This document shows, piece by piece, positions 41,843 through 51,210 of a DNA stretch of 64,000 nucleotides (position 1 is the stretch's first letter; the number at the start of each line of letters is the position of its first letter). Source of the DNA: DASVTR01 sp036382855 (GTDB taxonomy: Bacteria > Acidobacteriota > Blastocatellia > Pyrinomonadales > Pyrinomonadaceae). Below the pieces are notes generated by a model, which worked only from the letters and a program-made list of their open reading frames with translations, searched no databases and was not told the DNA's origin. Position numbers and translations under genes: made by a program. The stretch lies in NCBI GenBank assembly GCA_036382855.1, contig DASVPO010000026.1, positions 74,426 through 138,425 of the forward strand, read 5' to 3'.

Positions 41843-42373
41843 TTATTTAGTAAGCTGGAACGTTTTCAAGGCGCGTTCAAAAATGGGGTCGAGAGCCGCT
41901 TGCTCCGATTCGAGAAAGGTGCAGGTAACGATGAGCTTCTGACCGGGTTTGCCGTTGAAATAGTATTGCAGCGTACGGATGAGCAGCCCCTTATACTCTG
42001 TGCGGAACGTGGCCTTGATGCCGGGGGTTTGATTGTTGGTCGTAAAATTCGACTGCGTTAACAGCTTGATGCTGGTCGCTCCGATGTCAGCGTAGTTGGT
42101 GGTAATCATCTTGATGCTGGCGGCGACGTAGTCCGGGAGCGAATAACTGGTTGTCTCGTCCTTGACGTTGATGTTGGGCGTAAAGCTGTCGCTGCGCGCC
42201 TGATGAACAATCTTATATTTCTGGCCTTCGCGCTCCGCGATAATCCAACCGTCGGGCGGGCAGAAGGAGAAGCCGCCGGTCGCTTCAACGTGTCGCTTGC
42301 AGGGTGTCTGCGCGAAGACGCCGAGCGCCAGCAGTAGAACAAAGAAGATTGCAAACGTAAATCTCTTCAACAT
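41843..42373 (-). CDS. Secreted protein of unknown function
   Basis: 176 aa with a signal peptide (MLKRFTFAIFFVLLLALGVFA, cleavage before QTP). The mature domain runs GGFSFCPPDGWIIAEREGQKY...FTPNINVKDE...TFRTEYKGLLIRTLQYYF...LIVTCTFLESEQAALDPIFERALKTF. This resembles the PsbP/DUF1795-type fold (P-DGW start and a closing helix after a TCTFLES strand). The role is unknown. The ATG at 42373 gives a better signal peptide than 42391. Confidence 0.7.
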   Translation of the reverse strand: MLKRFTFAIFFVLLLALGVFAQTPCKRHVEATGGFSFCPPDGWIIAEREGQKYKIVHQARSDSFTPNINVKDETTSYSLPDYVAASIKMITTNYADIGATSIKLLTQSNFTTNNQTPGIKATFRTEYKGLLIRTLQYYFNGKPGQKLIVTCTFLESEQAALDPIFERALKTFQLTK

Positions 42374-42477
42374 ATGTATGCTGCCTTTCAATAGAGGGGC
42401 GGAAGTTAATGCAGACTGGTCGCAGCCTGCCTGTCAGTTTTATTTACATGAAAGCGACGGGCCGCACAAGGCAGGCA

Positions 42478-45426
42478 TCAGGAATTGACTGGCGCGGCCA
42501 GTTCTCCCGCGCTCGTCTCGACGTTTGCCAGCGGCAGCCGGACGATGAAGGTCGCGCCGCGTCCCTCGCTTCTGGCTTCGACCAGCCCGCCGTGTGCTTC
42601 GACCAATTCTTTGACGAGTGCGAGGCCGATGCCGAGGCCGCCGTGCCTGCGTGTGGAGGAACTGTCTGCCTGACGGAAGCGGTCCCAGACGTGCGGCAGA
42701 AAATCGGGACGTATGCCCTCGCCGTTGTCTTCGACTTCGATAGTAATCCAACGCATCGGCCCATCGCCGTCATCACTAACCAGAATGGCGCGCGCATCGA
42801 AGAGACGCGAGCGCACAGTTATCCGCCCGCCCTCCGGCGTAAACTTGATGGCGTTGGTCAGCAAGTTCCAGACGACCTGCTGTATGCGATGCGCGTCAAC
42901 GTTGATGGTCGGCAAGCTTGAGTCGAGTTGGAGTTGCAAATCCTGACGACGCGCTTCGGCCGACTGGCGCAAGACCTGCACTGCCTCCATGATAACCTGA
43001 TTGATGTCGGCAGGCTGGCGTTCGAGCCTCAGCACCTTGCGCTGTATGCGCGAGAGGTCCAGCAAATCCGAGATGAGTTGCGTCAGCGAAGCGCTTGAGC
43101 TTTTAATAACTTCGATACCGTCCGCTAGTTCTTCGTCAAACTTGACGGCCTCGTTATCGGCCAGCAGTTCGACCCAACCTTTAATCGCAGTCAAAGGCGT
43201 GCGCAGTTCATGCGAGAGCGTGGCGAGAAATTCATCCTTCAGGCGACTGGCCTCGCGTAGTTCGGAAATCAGTCGCGCGTTCTCTAAGGTCGAGCCGATT
43301 TGCGTCGCAACGGCGGTCAGTAAATCAATGTCGTCTTCGGCCCAGCGGCGCAGAGCGCTTGTCTGATGGCCGCTCAGCCAGCCGATGACGCGCCCCTGAT
43401 GCAGGATAGGCACGGCCACCAGACTCCTTAGGCCAATCTTCTCAATCAGGTCTTCGACTCCGGCGGCGAGGCTGTGCGCGCGTGCATCAACGGCGACGAG
43501 CGGCTTGCGGTGCTCCTTGAGCCAGTTGCCGACGGGCGTGCGTTCCAGCACGTCCATATTTTTACTTATCGGCGCGACCCCTTCAGCACACCACTCGCCA
43601 TAAAAGTCTGCACGCTCGTTCTCCGAAAAGAGCACCGCCGCACAGCGGTCAAGCCCCAGCACCTGGCCCACACGCTCGACGACGATTTCCACTCCCTTCA
43701 AAGGATCTGTCGCCTGTTGCAGGGCCAGCGTCAAACGGTTGACGACCGCCTCGCGTTCGGCCTGCGCCTGCACGGTGGCGAAGAGGCGCGCGTTTGTTAT
43801 CGTCTCGGCGGCCTGCGCGGCGAAGATTTCCAGCAGCCGCGCGTCGCGCTCGCGAAAGCCGCCCGGACGATTCGCCACGTAGATGAAGCCTATCAACTCG
43901 CGCTTGATGAGCATCGGCACAATCAACACGGAGCGCACGCCGTAGCGCTTGATTATCTCTTGATTAAAACGCTTGTCGCTCGCTGGCTGGTTCGAGAAGA
44001 AGGCTTCGCCCGTTCGATAAAGGTACTCGCCCTCGCCCGTGCGATAGGTGTACTCGCTCGTCCCTTCTGGTTGAAGGCCAAAGCGATACTCGCTTATCAA
44101 CTCAGGCGGCGTGTTGTAGCCGGGCGCTTCGGCCCGGACGATAGAGCGGCGGCGGTCGTAGGTAGTCAGCATACACATCTCGCCGCCGACCAGTTCGGCA
44201 ATCGCGCTTGTCAAGCGACCGTAAATCTCCGAAGTGTCTGTGAGGGTGGAGAAGACGCGCGAGATTTTGTAAAGACCTTCGAGTTCTTCGCTGCGGCGGC
44301 GGCTGGCTTCATAGAGCCGCGCGTTCGTCAGGGCGACAGAGACCTGCGCGGCGACCGCGCCGAGCAGCTTTGCGTCGTCCGGCATCCACTCGCGCGGATC
44401 GCAGTTCATGTGTAGCTCAAGCAGGCCGCGCTGCATGCCATGAATACTGACGGGTGCTGCCAACACGGCGCAGACGTTGAGCCGCGTGTAGAGTTCCATC
44501 AATTCGTCCTGCGCGAGTTCCTTGATGTCGTTGATGGCGACGGGTTCGTGTGTGTCGAGCACGCGCCGTGCGTGGAGGCTTGAGCGCAGAGGAATGCGAT
44601 GGCCGCGCAGGCTCGGCACGTCCGGCTGCGCCAGATATTCATAACCGACGAGCGAGTAGTCTTCGCTCTCCTCGAAGAGCGTGAGATGGCAGCGGTCTGA
44701 TTCGAGCGAGCGGCCGAGCACGTCAACCGTCTCTTGCAGAATCAAAGAAGGATTGAGCGAACTGGACAACTGGCGTCCGATGCGCGCTGCGAGTTCTTCA
44801 CGACGGGCTGCGGCCTCCATCTCGCGCGAGCGGTTCTCTGCCTGTTCGAGCAGCAGTACCTTTTCGATGGCGATGGCAAGGGGCGGCGCGAGGCGTTCGA
44901 GCGCGAGCAGGTGCTTGCGCCCGTAGGCGTCCGCGCTGCGGCTCGTCAAATTCAGACTGCCGACTGCACGGTCGGCCGAAAAGAGCGGGCAACAGACTGA
45001 CGACTGAAAGCCTTCGCGATGCAAATCTTCGTAAACGTTAAAACGTTTCTCAGCGCTTAATTCGGGAATGACAATCATGCGTCGTTCCCTGAGCGCCATC
45101 TCGGTCACGGAGCCGCGCATCACGCCCGTCGCGCCGACCGAGAGCGAACCGGCGTGCTCTCCCGAAATGGCGAAGACGCGCAGGCGCTCGCCGTCCTCTT
45201 CGCAGAGCGCGATGGATGCGCGGTCAAACGGAATCAGCGCACGCATCTGGCGGCTGGCGAGACTGAAGACTTCATCAATGCTGCGGCTGGAATTGACGGC
45301 CGCCACAACGCGGTTAACGACCTCAAGCTGCTCGGTCGCTTCGCGCAGATAATCGAAGAGCGCGCTCGCCTCTGCGCTCGTGACAGCTTCCTGCTCAGGC
45401 TCTTTGTCGGGTTTGTACTCAGCCAT
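42478..45426 (-). CDS. Cytoplasmic multi-GAF sensor histidine kinase
   Basis: 982 aa without membrane segments. Four GAF domains in a row (about 45-190, 220-370, 400-555, 580-730) precede a HisKA dimerisation domain with the phospho-His in ATLSHELRTPLTAIKGW and a HATPase_c domain (NLLTNAIKFTPEGG; VEDNGEGI; GGLGIGLALVKELVEAHGG). No receiver domain is attached and no response regulator lies beside it, so the partner is elsewhere. GAF3 contains a 9-residue tandem duplication (EYTYRTGEG/EYLYRTGEA). Input is probably small ligands, redox or light; unknown. Confidence 0.92.
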   Translation of the reverse strand: MAEYKPDKEPEQEAVTSAEASALFDYLREATEQLEVVNRVVAAVNSSRSIDEVFSLASRQMRALIPFDRASIALCEEDGERLRVFAISGEHAGSLSVGATGVMRGSVTEMALRERRMIVIPELSAEKRFNVYEDLHREGFQSSVCCPLFSADRAVGSLNLTSRSADAYGRKHLLALERLAPPLAIAIEKVLLLEQAENRSREMEAAARREELAARIGRQLSSSLNPSLILQETVDVLGRSLESDRCHLTLFEESEDYSLVGYEYLAQPDVPSLRGHRIPLRSSLHARRVLDTHEPVAINDIKELAQDELMELYTRLNVCAVLAAPVSIHGMQRGLLELHMNCDPREWMPDDAKLLGAVAAQVSVALTNARLYEASRRRSEELEGLYKISRVFSTLTDTSEIYGRLTSAIAELVGGEMCMLTTYDRRRSIVRAEAPGYNTPPELISEYRFGLQPEGTSEYTYRTGEGEYLYRTGEAFFSNQPASDKRFNQEIIKRYGVRSVLIVPMLIKRELIGFIYVANRPGGFRERDARLLEIFAAQAAETITNARLFATVQAQAEREAVVNRLTLALQQATDPLKGVEIVVERVGQVLGLDRCAAVLFSENERADFYGEWCAEGVAPISKNMDVLERTPVGNWLKEHRKPLVAVDARAHSLAAGVEDLIEKIGLRSLVAVPILHQGRVIGWLSGHQTSALRRWAEDDIDLLTAVATQIGSTLENARLISELREASRLKDEFLATLSHELRTPLTAIKGWVELLADNEAVKFDEELADGIEVIKSSSASLTQLISDLLDLSRIQRKVLRLERQPADINQVIMEAVQVLRQSAEARRQDLQLQLDSSLPTINVDAHRIQQVVWNLLTNAIKFTPEGGRITVRSRLFDARAILVSDDGDGPMRWITIEVEDNGEGIRPDFLPHVWDRFRQADSSSTRRHGGLGIGLALVKELVEAHGGLVEARSEGRGATFIVRLPLANVETSAGELAAPVNS

Positions 45427-45468
45427 GTTGGACGCGGGCCGAAGGTGGAAGTTCGACCGCTAAAGTGA

Positions 45469-46035
45469 TTAGATTTTAGTCAACTCCCCTGCAATATCTC
45501 CGGCTAAATCTTCCGCCATTTTGCCTGCCAGTCCGCGCTTGTCATCTTCACCTATATCCGGCGACGCTGTGCCGTTAACGTTGAACACGTATCGCCCGCG
45601 ACGGAAGACAACGCTGTTGTAGCGAAAGCCCCACTTATAACCCTCGTCTCCTATAGTAAGGAGAACGGGCTTTGGCCCTGCGTCTCTCAGCATGCCGCGT
45701 TGTAAAGGTTGCTGAATCGTCGCGTGAGCATGCTCGACCGATTCATACTGCGTAATCACGACTCTCATCCTTAGTTGAACCGGCCAGTTCTCTCCCGTCT
45801 CTCTATCAATCAGGGTGATGACCCCTGACCAATCGTGTATCAAGACAAGTTTGGCCGGGTACATGGGCGTCACCACCTCATGTTTCCAGTCAGGTTTCTT
45901 TTTACCAACGAAGCTGACGACGCGCTGGCTGACTCTTTCCAACTCCGCCTCGTTGCTCTGGCCCACGACGTTTGAGACGGCGCTCGCTAAGAGAAGCAGC
46001 AACAACATCAAATGATAAAATACGTTCTTCAGCAT
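45469..46035 (-). CDS. Secreted protein of unknown function
   Basis: 188 aa with a long signal peptide (LMLLLLLLASAVSNVVGQ). The mature part is a single small domain (DWKHEVVTPMYPAKLVLIHDWSG, INRETGENW-like turn, RMRVVITQYESVEHAHATIQ, GDEGYKWGFRYNSVVFRRGRYVFNVNG). No family recognised; the pattern suggests a beta-rich periplasmic domain. It lies between the kinase and der genes in the same orientation. Confidence 0.7.
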   Translation of the reverse strand: MLKNVFYHLMLLLLLLASAVSNVVGQSNEAELERVSQRVVSFVGKKKPDWKHEVVTPMYPAKLVLIHDWSGVITLIDRETGENWPVQLRMRVVITQYESVEHAHATIQQPLQRGMLRDAGPKPVLLTIGDEGYKWGFRYNSVVFRRGRYVFNVNGTASPDIGEDDKRGLAGKMAEDLAGDIAGELTKI

Positions 46036-46072
46036 ATGTCTTTCAACATTCTCTCGGTCGCCCCGCTAAGAT

Positions 46073-47506
46073 TTAAGTCTTCCTTTTATGTCGTTCGATG
46101 ATGCGCAGCGGCGTCGCGAAAAAGTCAAACTCTTCGCGCAGGCGATTCTGCAAGTAGCGCTCGTAGGAGAAGTGCAAGCCGGGTCGGCCGCCGGAGGTGA
46201 AGACGATGAAGGTCGGAGGACGCACGCCAGCCTGCGTCATGTATTGAACATGAAGACGCGAGACGCCGCCCTTGACGGGCGCGGGCGCACCGCCTCCGCG
46301 CGGCTGCGAGACGGCACGCTCGAAGAAGGCGTTGAGTTGCGAGGTCGTGATGCGACGGTTGCGCGCTTCGTTGGCGCGTAGCGCGAGAGGCAGGATTCTC
46401 TCCGTGCGCTGGCCTGTCAGCGCGGAGATGGTGATAACGGGAGCCCAGTCAAGAAACTTCATCTTGTCGCGCAGGTTGCGCTCAAACTCCGCGGGCGTTC
46501 CAGTCTCCTTATCCGGCACAGCATCCCACTTGTTGACGGCGATGATGATTGAGCAGCCGGCATCGTGTGCGTAGCCAGCGATGTTGGCGTCGAGCGCAGC
46601 AACGCCATCAACTGCGTCAACGACAACGATAGCCACGTCCGCGCGCTCAAGGCTGCGCCGCGCCATAATGACAGAGAGCTTCTCGGCCATCTCATCCGTC
46701 TTCCCTTTGCGACGAATCCCGGCCGTGTCAATCAAACGGAACGGATGGCCTTCGACCTCTATGAACGTGTCAACGGCATCGCGCGTCGTCCCGGCAATCG
46801 GTGAGACGATGACGCGCTCTTCACCGAGCAGCCGGTTTAACAAAGAAGACTTGCCGACATTGGGCCGCCCGACAATCGCCAGCCGCAACTCGCGCGGCGC
46901 AGCTTCCTCTTCATCAACTGCGGGCGCAAAGTCTGCGACCACTGCGTCGAGCAGCTCGGCAACACCGTTGCCCTGTTCGGCCGAGACAGGAAACACTTCC
47001 TCGAAGCCGAAACGGTAAAACTCGCCCGCCTCTGCTTCAATCCTGAACGCGTCCGCCTTGTTGGCTGCGACCAGCACGCGTTTATCGGTCGAGCGCAGGA
47101 GGCTTGCTAACTCTTCATCGAGCGGCGTTATCCCTTTGCGCACGTCTACGACCCAGACGAGCGCCTGCGCTTCCATAATCGCGGAAGCGGCCTGCTTGAG
47201 GATGTTGGCCGGAATCACTGCGTCGTCGTCAGGGACGATGCCGCCCGTATCAACAATCGAGAAGCGACGACCGTTCCATTCCGCTTCGCCGTAGAGGCGG
47301 TCGCGCGTAATGCCCGGCTCGTCGCCGACGATTGAGCGCCGCTCGCCCGTGATGCGATTAAAGAGTGTGGACTTACCGACGTTGGGCCGCCCGACGATAG
47401 CGACCAGCGGCAACGGCGCGCGAGCGACGACGGCAGCGGCTTGCGTTTCCTGCTCGCCCGCTTCACGTCTCTCTGTTTCTGTGGATTGCTCCGAAGCTTC
47501 CGGCAT
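46073..47506 (-). CDS. der: GTPase Der (EngA), ribosome assembly
   Basis: 477 aa from the ATG at 47506; an upstream start at 47542 is possible. Two tandem G domains: GRPNVGKSTLFNRI, DTGGI and NKAD in the first; GRPNVGKSSLLNRLL, DTAGIRRKGK and NKWD in the second. A C-terminal KH-like domain follows. A 40-residue Glu/Ala/Thr-rich N-terminal extension precedes the first G domain. Essential for 50S maturation. Confidence 0.95.
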   Translation of the reverse strand: MPEASEQSTETERREAGEQETQAAAVVARAPLPLVAIVGRPNVGKSTLFNRITGERRSIVGDEPGITRDRLYGEAEWNGRRFSIVDTGGIVPDDDAVIPANILKQAASAIMEAQALVWVVDVRKGITPLDEELASLLRSTDKRVLVAANKADAFRIEAEAGEFYRFGFEEVFPVSAEQGNGVAELLDAVVADFAPAVDEEEAAPRELRLAIVGRPNVGKSSLLNRLLGEERVIVSPIAGTTRDAVDTFIEVEGHPFRLIDTAGIRRKGKTDEMAEKLSVIMARRSLERADVAIVVVDAVDGVAALDANIAGYAHDAGCSIIIAVNKWDAVPDKETGTPAEFERNLRDKMKFLDWAPVITISALTGQRTERILPLALRANEARNRRITTSQLNAFFERAVSQPRGGGAPAPVKGGVSRLHVQYMTQAGVRPPTFIVFTSGGRPGLHFSYERYLQNRLREEFDFFATPLRIIERHKRKT

Positions 47507-48046
47507 GATTATTACCCGTGGCCCATATTCCTTGTCGGGCAAGTTTAAGCGAGGTCTCTTAATTTATTATTACGAACACCAACTCAAAGTGTAACGCGCA
47601 GACGGAAACACCCGCAAGGTTGAAGTAGGAACGATGAAAGATGAACTGAAGAGAGCCTGTCTCTCGTTCATCGTTCAGGCTTCCGCGTTCACCTTTGATT
47701 TTCTTGACAGCGTTGCTCAGGCAGGGTTATGTTGCGCTCGTTTTAGCAGTCCTGCTTGCTTTCGCTTGATGGGCCAAGCCGCTCGCCAAGTGGTCTTAAC
47801 TAATCTTTCACGCGGAGTCTGTCATGCTTTAACACACGCGACGGGGCGTGGCAGTATATTTTTATACTTTTTAAGCTTTGCCCAAAAAGTCGGCGGCTAG
47901 CCCAAGATATTGAAGGCGGCTCGGTTTGGTATCCAATATCAAGCACCGATTTTGACTTTATAGGCAAAGCCTACTTTTTACGGAAAGAAGCTGATTCCCG
48001 CTTCCGTATCTTCACTTTATAAATAGTCCTGGAGAGGAGAGTCTTG
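47507..48046. other. Gene-free stretch between der and the PLD-like gene
   Basis: Divergent promoter region of more than 500 bases. It holds the hairpin at 47628-47690. It also has a GATATTG...CAATATC inverted repeat (47904-47940 region), a TAGGCAAAGCCTA palindrome and an ACGGAA...TTCCGT stem just before the PLD-like gene. No gene is convincing. Confidence 0.5.
47628..47690. repeat. Hairpin upstream of der, GAACGATGAA-type
   Basis: Arms 47628-47655 (GGAACGATGAAAGATGAAC, GAAGAGAG) and 47661-47690 (CTCTCGTTCATCGTTCAGGC, CCGCGTTC). Closely related to the rpmI-rplT hairpin. Confidence 0.75.
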
Positions 48047-49750
48047 ATGGATAAAGCATTGAAGTCTGCAAAGTCTGAGCGCGCTGTTCACGCGAAGACG
48101 GCCAAAGGCGGTTTGACTGTCAAAGCCTTTCGCGGCGACGGCGCGGCGATGCTCGCCTTCGACCTCGACGAAAAAAACTGCAAAGACCTCGCAGGCTTTG
48201 CTATCAAGCGGACAGCGCCCGACGGCAAGTCTTGCTACCTGCCCAATCATCTCAGCTTCAAGAGCGCCGTTACAGCGGATTCGTCCATCGAAGATCTGGG
48301 GATGCACCCTTCAAACGAAGCGCCCTTTCAAAAGTTTCACTGGATTGATGTCGTCGAAGACGTGCAGGACGGCAAATACAAATACGACGTGACGGCGATC
48401 TACTTCGATAAGGGCGATAAGCTGAAGGCTGGCGCGTCCGTGGATGTCAGCGTGGAGATTTTGCCGACGCGCTTCGGCAATTTCGAGTATGGCTTTACGC
48501 GCGGCTATCTTTCGTCGCAGGCTTACACGCACCTCTTCAAAAACGCCCCCATTCGTCCCGCGAAGAAAACGATTGATTACCCGACGAAGAGTTACGAGAA
48601 GCAGTATGAATGGCTCGGCTTCCACGCGCGCAAGCTGGTCTTCGATTTCCTGGACGAGTGTGTCAAAGACAAAAGCATCACGGTTGACCTCTTCGCCTTC
48701 GACATAGACGAGCCCGATTTCCTGCGCAGCCTGCAAAAGCTAGGCAAGCGCCTGCGCGCTTTTCTGGATGACGCGCCGCTTCACACCAAGCCCGGCGCGC
48801 TCGAAATTCAGGCCCACAAGATGCTCCTGAAATCTGCCGGCGCGGCCAATGTCAAGCAGGGCCACTTTCATCGCTTCTCTCATCACAAGGTAATGATAAT
48901 GAAGAAGAACGGCAAACCCATCAAGGTGTTAACGGGTTCTGCCAACTTCTCCGTGCGCGGCCTCTACGTGCAGGCCAACAACATCCTCGTCTTTGAAGAC
49001 GAACAGACCGCTCAACTTTATGAGGAAGCCTTTGAACAGTCGTTCTCGGACGAAACAAGGTTCGCGACATCCGGCATCGCAGAGGGCTGGCACGATGTCG
49101 CAGACCCCGGATTGCCGCGCTTCTCTGTCTGCTTTTCGCCACACAAAAACGCGGAAATCTCTCTGAGCAAAGTTGCCGATGCTATAAGGAAAGCCAACAG
49201 CTCCGTCATCTTCGCCGTGATGGAACTGGCGGGCGGCGGTCCTGTCCTTGACGAACTAAAAACCGAGGCGAAGGAGAAGACCGTCTTCACCTACGGCATG
49301 TCGCAGACGATGAACGGCGTCAAGGTCTACAAGCCCGGCCATGCCAACGCGATGATCGTCCCGTTCAGTTATCTGAAGGGCAAAGTTCCGCCGCCGTTTG
49401 AAGATGAATACAGCGGCGGCTCCGGCATCGTCATTCACGACAAGTTCGTCGTCGTTGATTTCAACGGCACAAACCCTGCGGTCTTCACAGGCTCTTCAAA
49501 TCTGGCGAGCGGCGGCGAGGAAGCCAACGGCGATAACCTGATTGCGATTTACGACGAGTCGGTCGCCACGGCCTACGCCATCGAAGCCATACGCCTCATC
49601 AACCACTATCACTTTCGCGCCACGATGCAGCAATCGAGCGACGCGCGCCCGATGCTCCTGCAACCTCAGGACGCGCCCGAAAAATGGTGGGAGCCTTACT
49701 ACGACCAGACGGATATTCTCTTCCACGAGCGCGTGCTGTTTAGCCGTTGA
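48047..49750 (+). CDS. Phospholipase D-like domain protein
   Basis: 567 aa without signal peptide. A beta-rich N-terminal region (about 1-150) is followed by a PLD-type core with two HKD-like sites. The first is HHKVMIMKK...TGSANFSVRG, where the final Asp is replaced by Lys. The second is canonical (HDKFVVVDFNG...FTGSSNLASGG). Known PLD-superfamily enzymes cleave phosphodiesters (lipids, DNA or others). The substrate is unknown; neighbours give no toxin or restriction context. The ATG at 48047 follows GGAGAGGAG. A DUF4239 gene starts 12 bases after the stop. Confidence 0.8.
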   Translation: MDKALKSAKSERAVHAKTAKGGLTVKAFRGDGAAMLAFDLDEKNCKDLAGFAIKRTAPDGKSCYLPNHLSFKSAVTADSSIEDLGMHPSNEAPFQKFHWIDVVEDVQDGKYKYDVTAIYFDKGDKLKAGASVDVSVEILPTRFGNFEYGFTRGYLSSQAYTHLFKNAPIRPAKKTIDYPTKSYEKQYEWLGFHARKLVFDFLDECVKDKSITVDLFAFDIDEPDFLRSLQKLGKRLRAFLDDAPLHTKPGALEIQAHKMLLKSAGAANVKQGHFHRFSHHKVMIMKKNGKPIKVLTGSANFSVRGLYVQANNILVFEDEQTAQLYEEAFEQSFSDETRFATSGIAEGWHDVADPGLPRFSVCFSPHKNAEISLSKVADAIRKANSSVIFAVMELAGGGPVLDELKTEAKEKTVFTYGMSQTMNGVKVYKPGHANAMIVPFSYLKGKVPPPFEDEYSGGSGIVIHDKFVVVDFNGTNPAVFTGSSNLASGGEEANGDNLIAIYDESVATAYAIEAIRLINHYHFRATMQQSSDARPMLLQPQDAPEKWWEPYYDQTDILFHERVLFSR

Positions 49751-49762
49751 GCATCGAAGAGT

Positions 49763-50533
49763 ATGCAAACATTCATCCTCGGTCTTCTCGTCGTCGGCGT
49801 CAGCATCCTGTTGGCCCACATCGGCCTGCGCGTTGTACGCCGCCTTGTTCCGCTCTCGACGCTCGAATCGCACCATGAAGTCGCGGGCTTTATTATCGGC
49901 GTGCTCGGCGCAATCTACGCTGTGCTGCTCGCCTTCGTCGTCGTCGTCATGTGGGACCAGTACGGCGACGCACGCGCTAACATCGAGCAGGAAGCCAACC
50001 AGTTAAATAGTCTCTCGCACCTGTCGCAGGGTTTCTCCGAACAGTCGCGAAGGTCGCTGCTCTCCCTGATGACGGGCTACGCGCAGAGCGCGATAGACGA
50101 CGAATGGCCCGCGATGGCGCAGGGCAACGAAAGCCAGCGCACGCAGGCCGCGCTTGATAACCTGTGGCGCACTTACCTTCAGATTGAACCGCAGACAGAG
50201 CGCGAGAGCGCACTCTATCAGGAGTCTCTAAGTCATTTAAACGAGCTAAGCGCCAGCCGTCGTCTACGGCTCTACGCCAGCCGCGATAATCTTCCGCCGG
50301 TCGTTCAAGTGCTGCTCTGGGGCGGCGGGATAATTACCATCGCCTTCACCTACTTTTTCGGCGTCAAGAGCATACGCTCGCAGGCGTTGATGACGGCTGC
50401 GCTGGCCGGAGTGATCGCCTTCATCCTCTTTCTCATCGTCGCGCTCGATAATCCCTTCCACGGCTACGTGCGCGCATCGCCCGAACCCTTGCAGATGGTC
50501 CAGCAAAGAATTCATACGATTCTCGCAAAGTAG
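49763..50533 (+). CDS. DUF4239 membrane protein (bestrophin-like domain)
   Basis: 256 aa. Two N-terminal membrane helices (FILGLLVVGVSILLAHIGLRVV; GFIIGVLGAIYAVLLAFVVVVMW) precede a helical soluble part containing EANQLNSLSHL. Two further helices follow (VQVLLWGGGIITIAFTYFFG; ALAGVIAFILFLIVALDNPFHG). The DNPFxG ending and the EAN motif are typical of DUF4239. The function is unproven; possibly a channel-like protein. Twelve bases after the PLD-like gene, so co-transcribed. Confidence 0.8.
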   Translation: MQTFILGLLVVGVSILLAHIGLRVVRRLVPLSTLESHHEVAGFIIGVLGAIYAVLLAFVVVVMWDQYGDARANIEQEANQLNSLSHLSQGFSEQSRRSLLSLMTGYAQSAIDDEWPAMAQGNESQRTQAALDNLWRTYLQIEPQTERESALYQESLSHLNELSASRRLRLYASRDNLPPVVQVLLWGGGIITIAFTYFFGVKSIRSQALMTAALAGVIAFILFLIVALDNPFHGYVRASPEPLQMVQQRIHTILAK

Positions 50534-50560
50534 GAAGGCAATGCTGATTAATGTTGACTA

Positions 50561-51067
50561 ATGCTGACTAAGGATAAAGTGGTAGTTATCATTGACGATG
50601 AGACTAATAGCCTCGCGCCGCATCTGGCACTTGGTAGATACGGCGAGCGTCTGGCAGCGGAGTTTCTCGAAGCCAGAGGCTACAGGCTCGTCGCCGCCAA
50701 CTTCGCGTTGCCCGTCGGGCGCTCCTTGCGCGGCGCGCTCGTCCGGGCAGAGATTGACCTCGTCGCTTACGAAAAAGCAACGCTCTGTTTTATAGAGGTC
50801 AAGACTCGCGCCTCCGATTGGTTTGCAGCGCCCGAAGCCAACGTTGACCTGCGCAAGCAGCGACAGATTTCCCGCGCCGCACGCGCCTACGGCCGCCTCT
50901 TCGGCATCTCCGGCTCGCCCTTCCGCTACGATGTTGTCAGCGTCATCGCGCCGTCTGCGGACGAAGACGGCACAGCGCCGCCCGCGCGCATAGAGCTTCT
51001 GCGCAATTTCTGGACCGACGAAAAATTCCGCAAGCGCCGCTGGTCAGAATCTCAACACTATTATTAA
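50561..51067 (+). CDS. YraN family (UPF0102) endonuclease-like protein
   Basis: 168 aa with the YraN/PD-(D/E)XK core: GRYGERLAAEFLEARGYRLVAANF, RAEIDLVAYEKATLCFIEVKTRAS and a later Arg-rich helix. Asp, Glu and Lys of the nuclease-like site are all present. The family's cellular role is uncertain. It follows the DUF4239 gene closely and ends in a strong terminator. Confidence 0.88.
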   Translation: MLTKDKVVVIIDDETNSLAPHLALGRYGERLAAEFLEARGYRLVAANFALPVGRSLRGALVRAEIDLVAYEKATLCFIEVKTRASDWFAAPEANVDLRKQRQISRAARAYGRLFGISGSPFRYDVVSVIAPSADEDGTAPPARIELLRNFWTDEKFRKRRWSESQHYY

Positions 51068-51125
51068 GGACAACGGCAAACTGCTCTTCATAGAAAGCAG
51101 ACGAACAAACACAGAATGACGCGGC

Positions 51126-51182
51126 AACAGAAGAACGCGGCCCGCGCGTCTTTCAACTCACGCGGGCCGCGTCCTTCTGTTT
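51126..51182. terminator. Two-way terminator between yraN and the S9 peptidase gene
   Basis: A long inverted repeat: AACAGAAG and ACGCGGCCCGCG (51126-51147) pair with CGCGGGCCGCGT and CTTCTGTT (51161-51181). T runs on the plus-strand side and A-rich sequence on the other let it serve both convergent genes. Confidence 0.85.
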
Positions 51183-51210
51183 TATCGCCGTGCCTGTCTT
51201 AACTGCTCAT

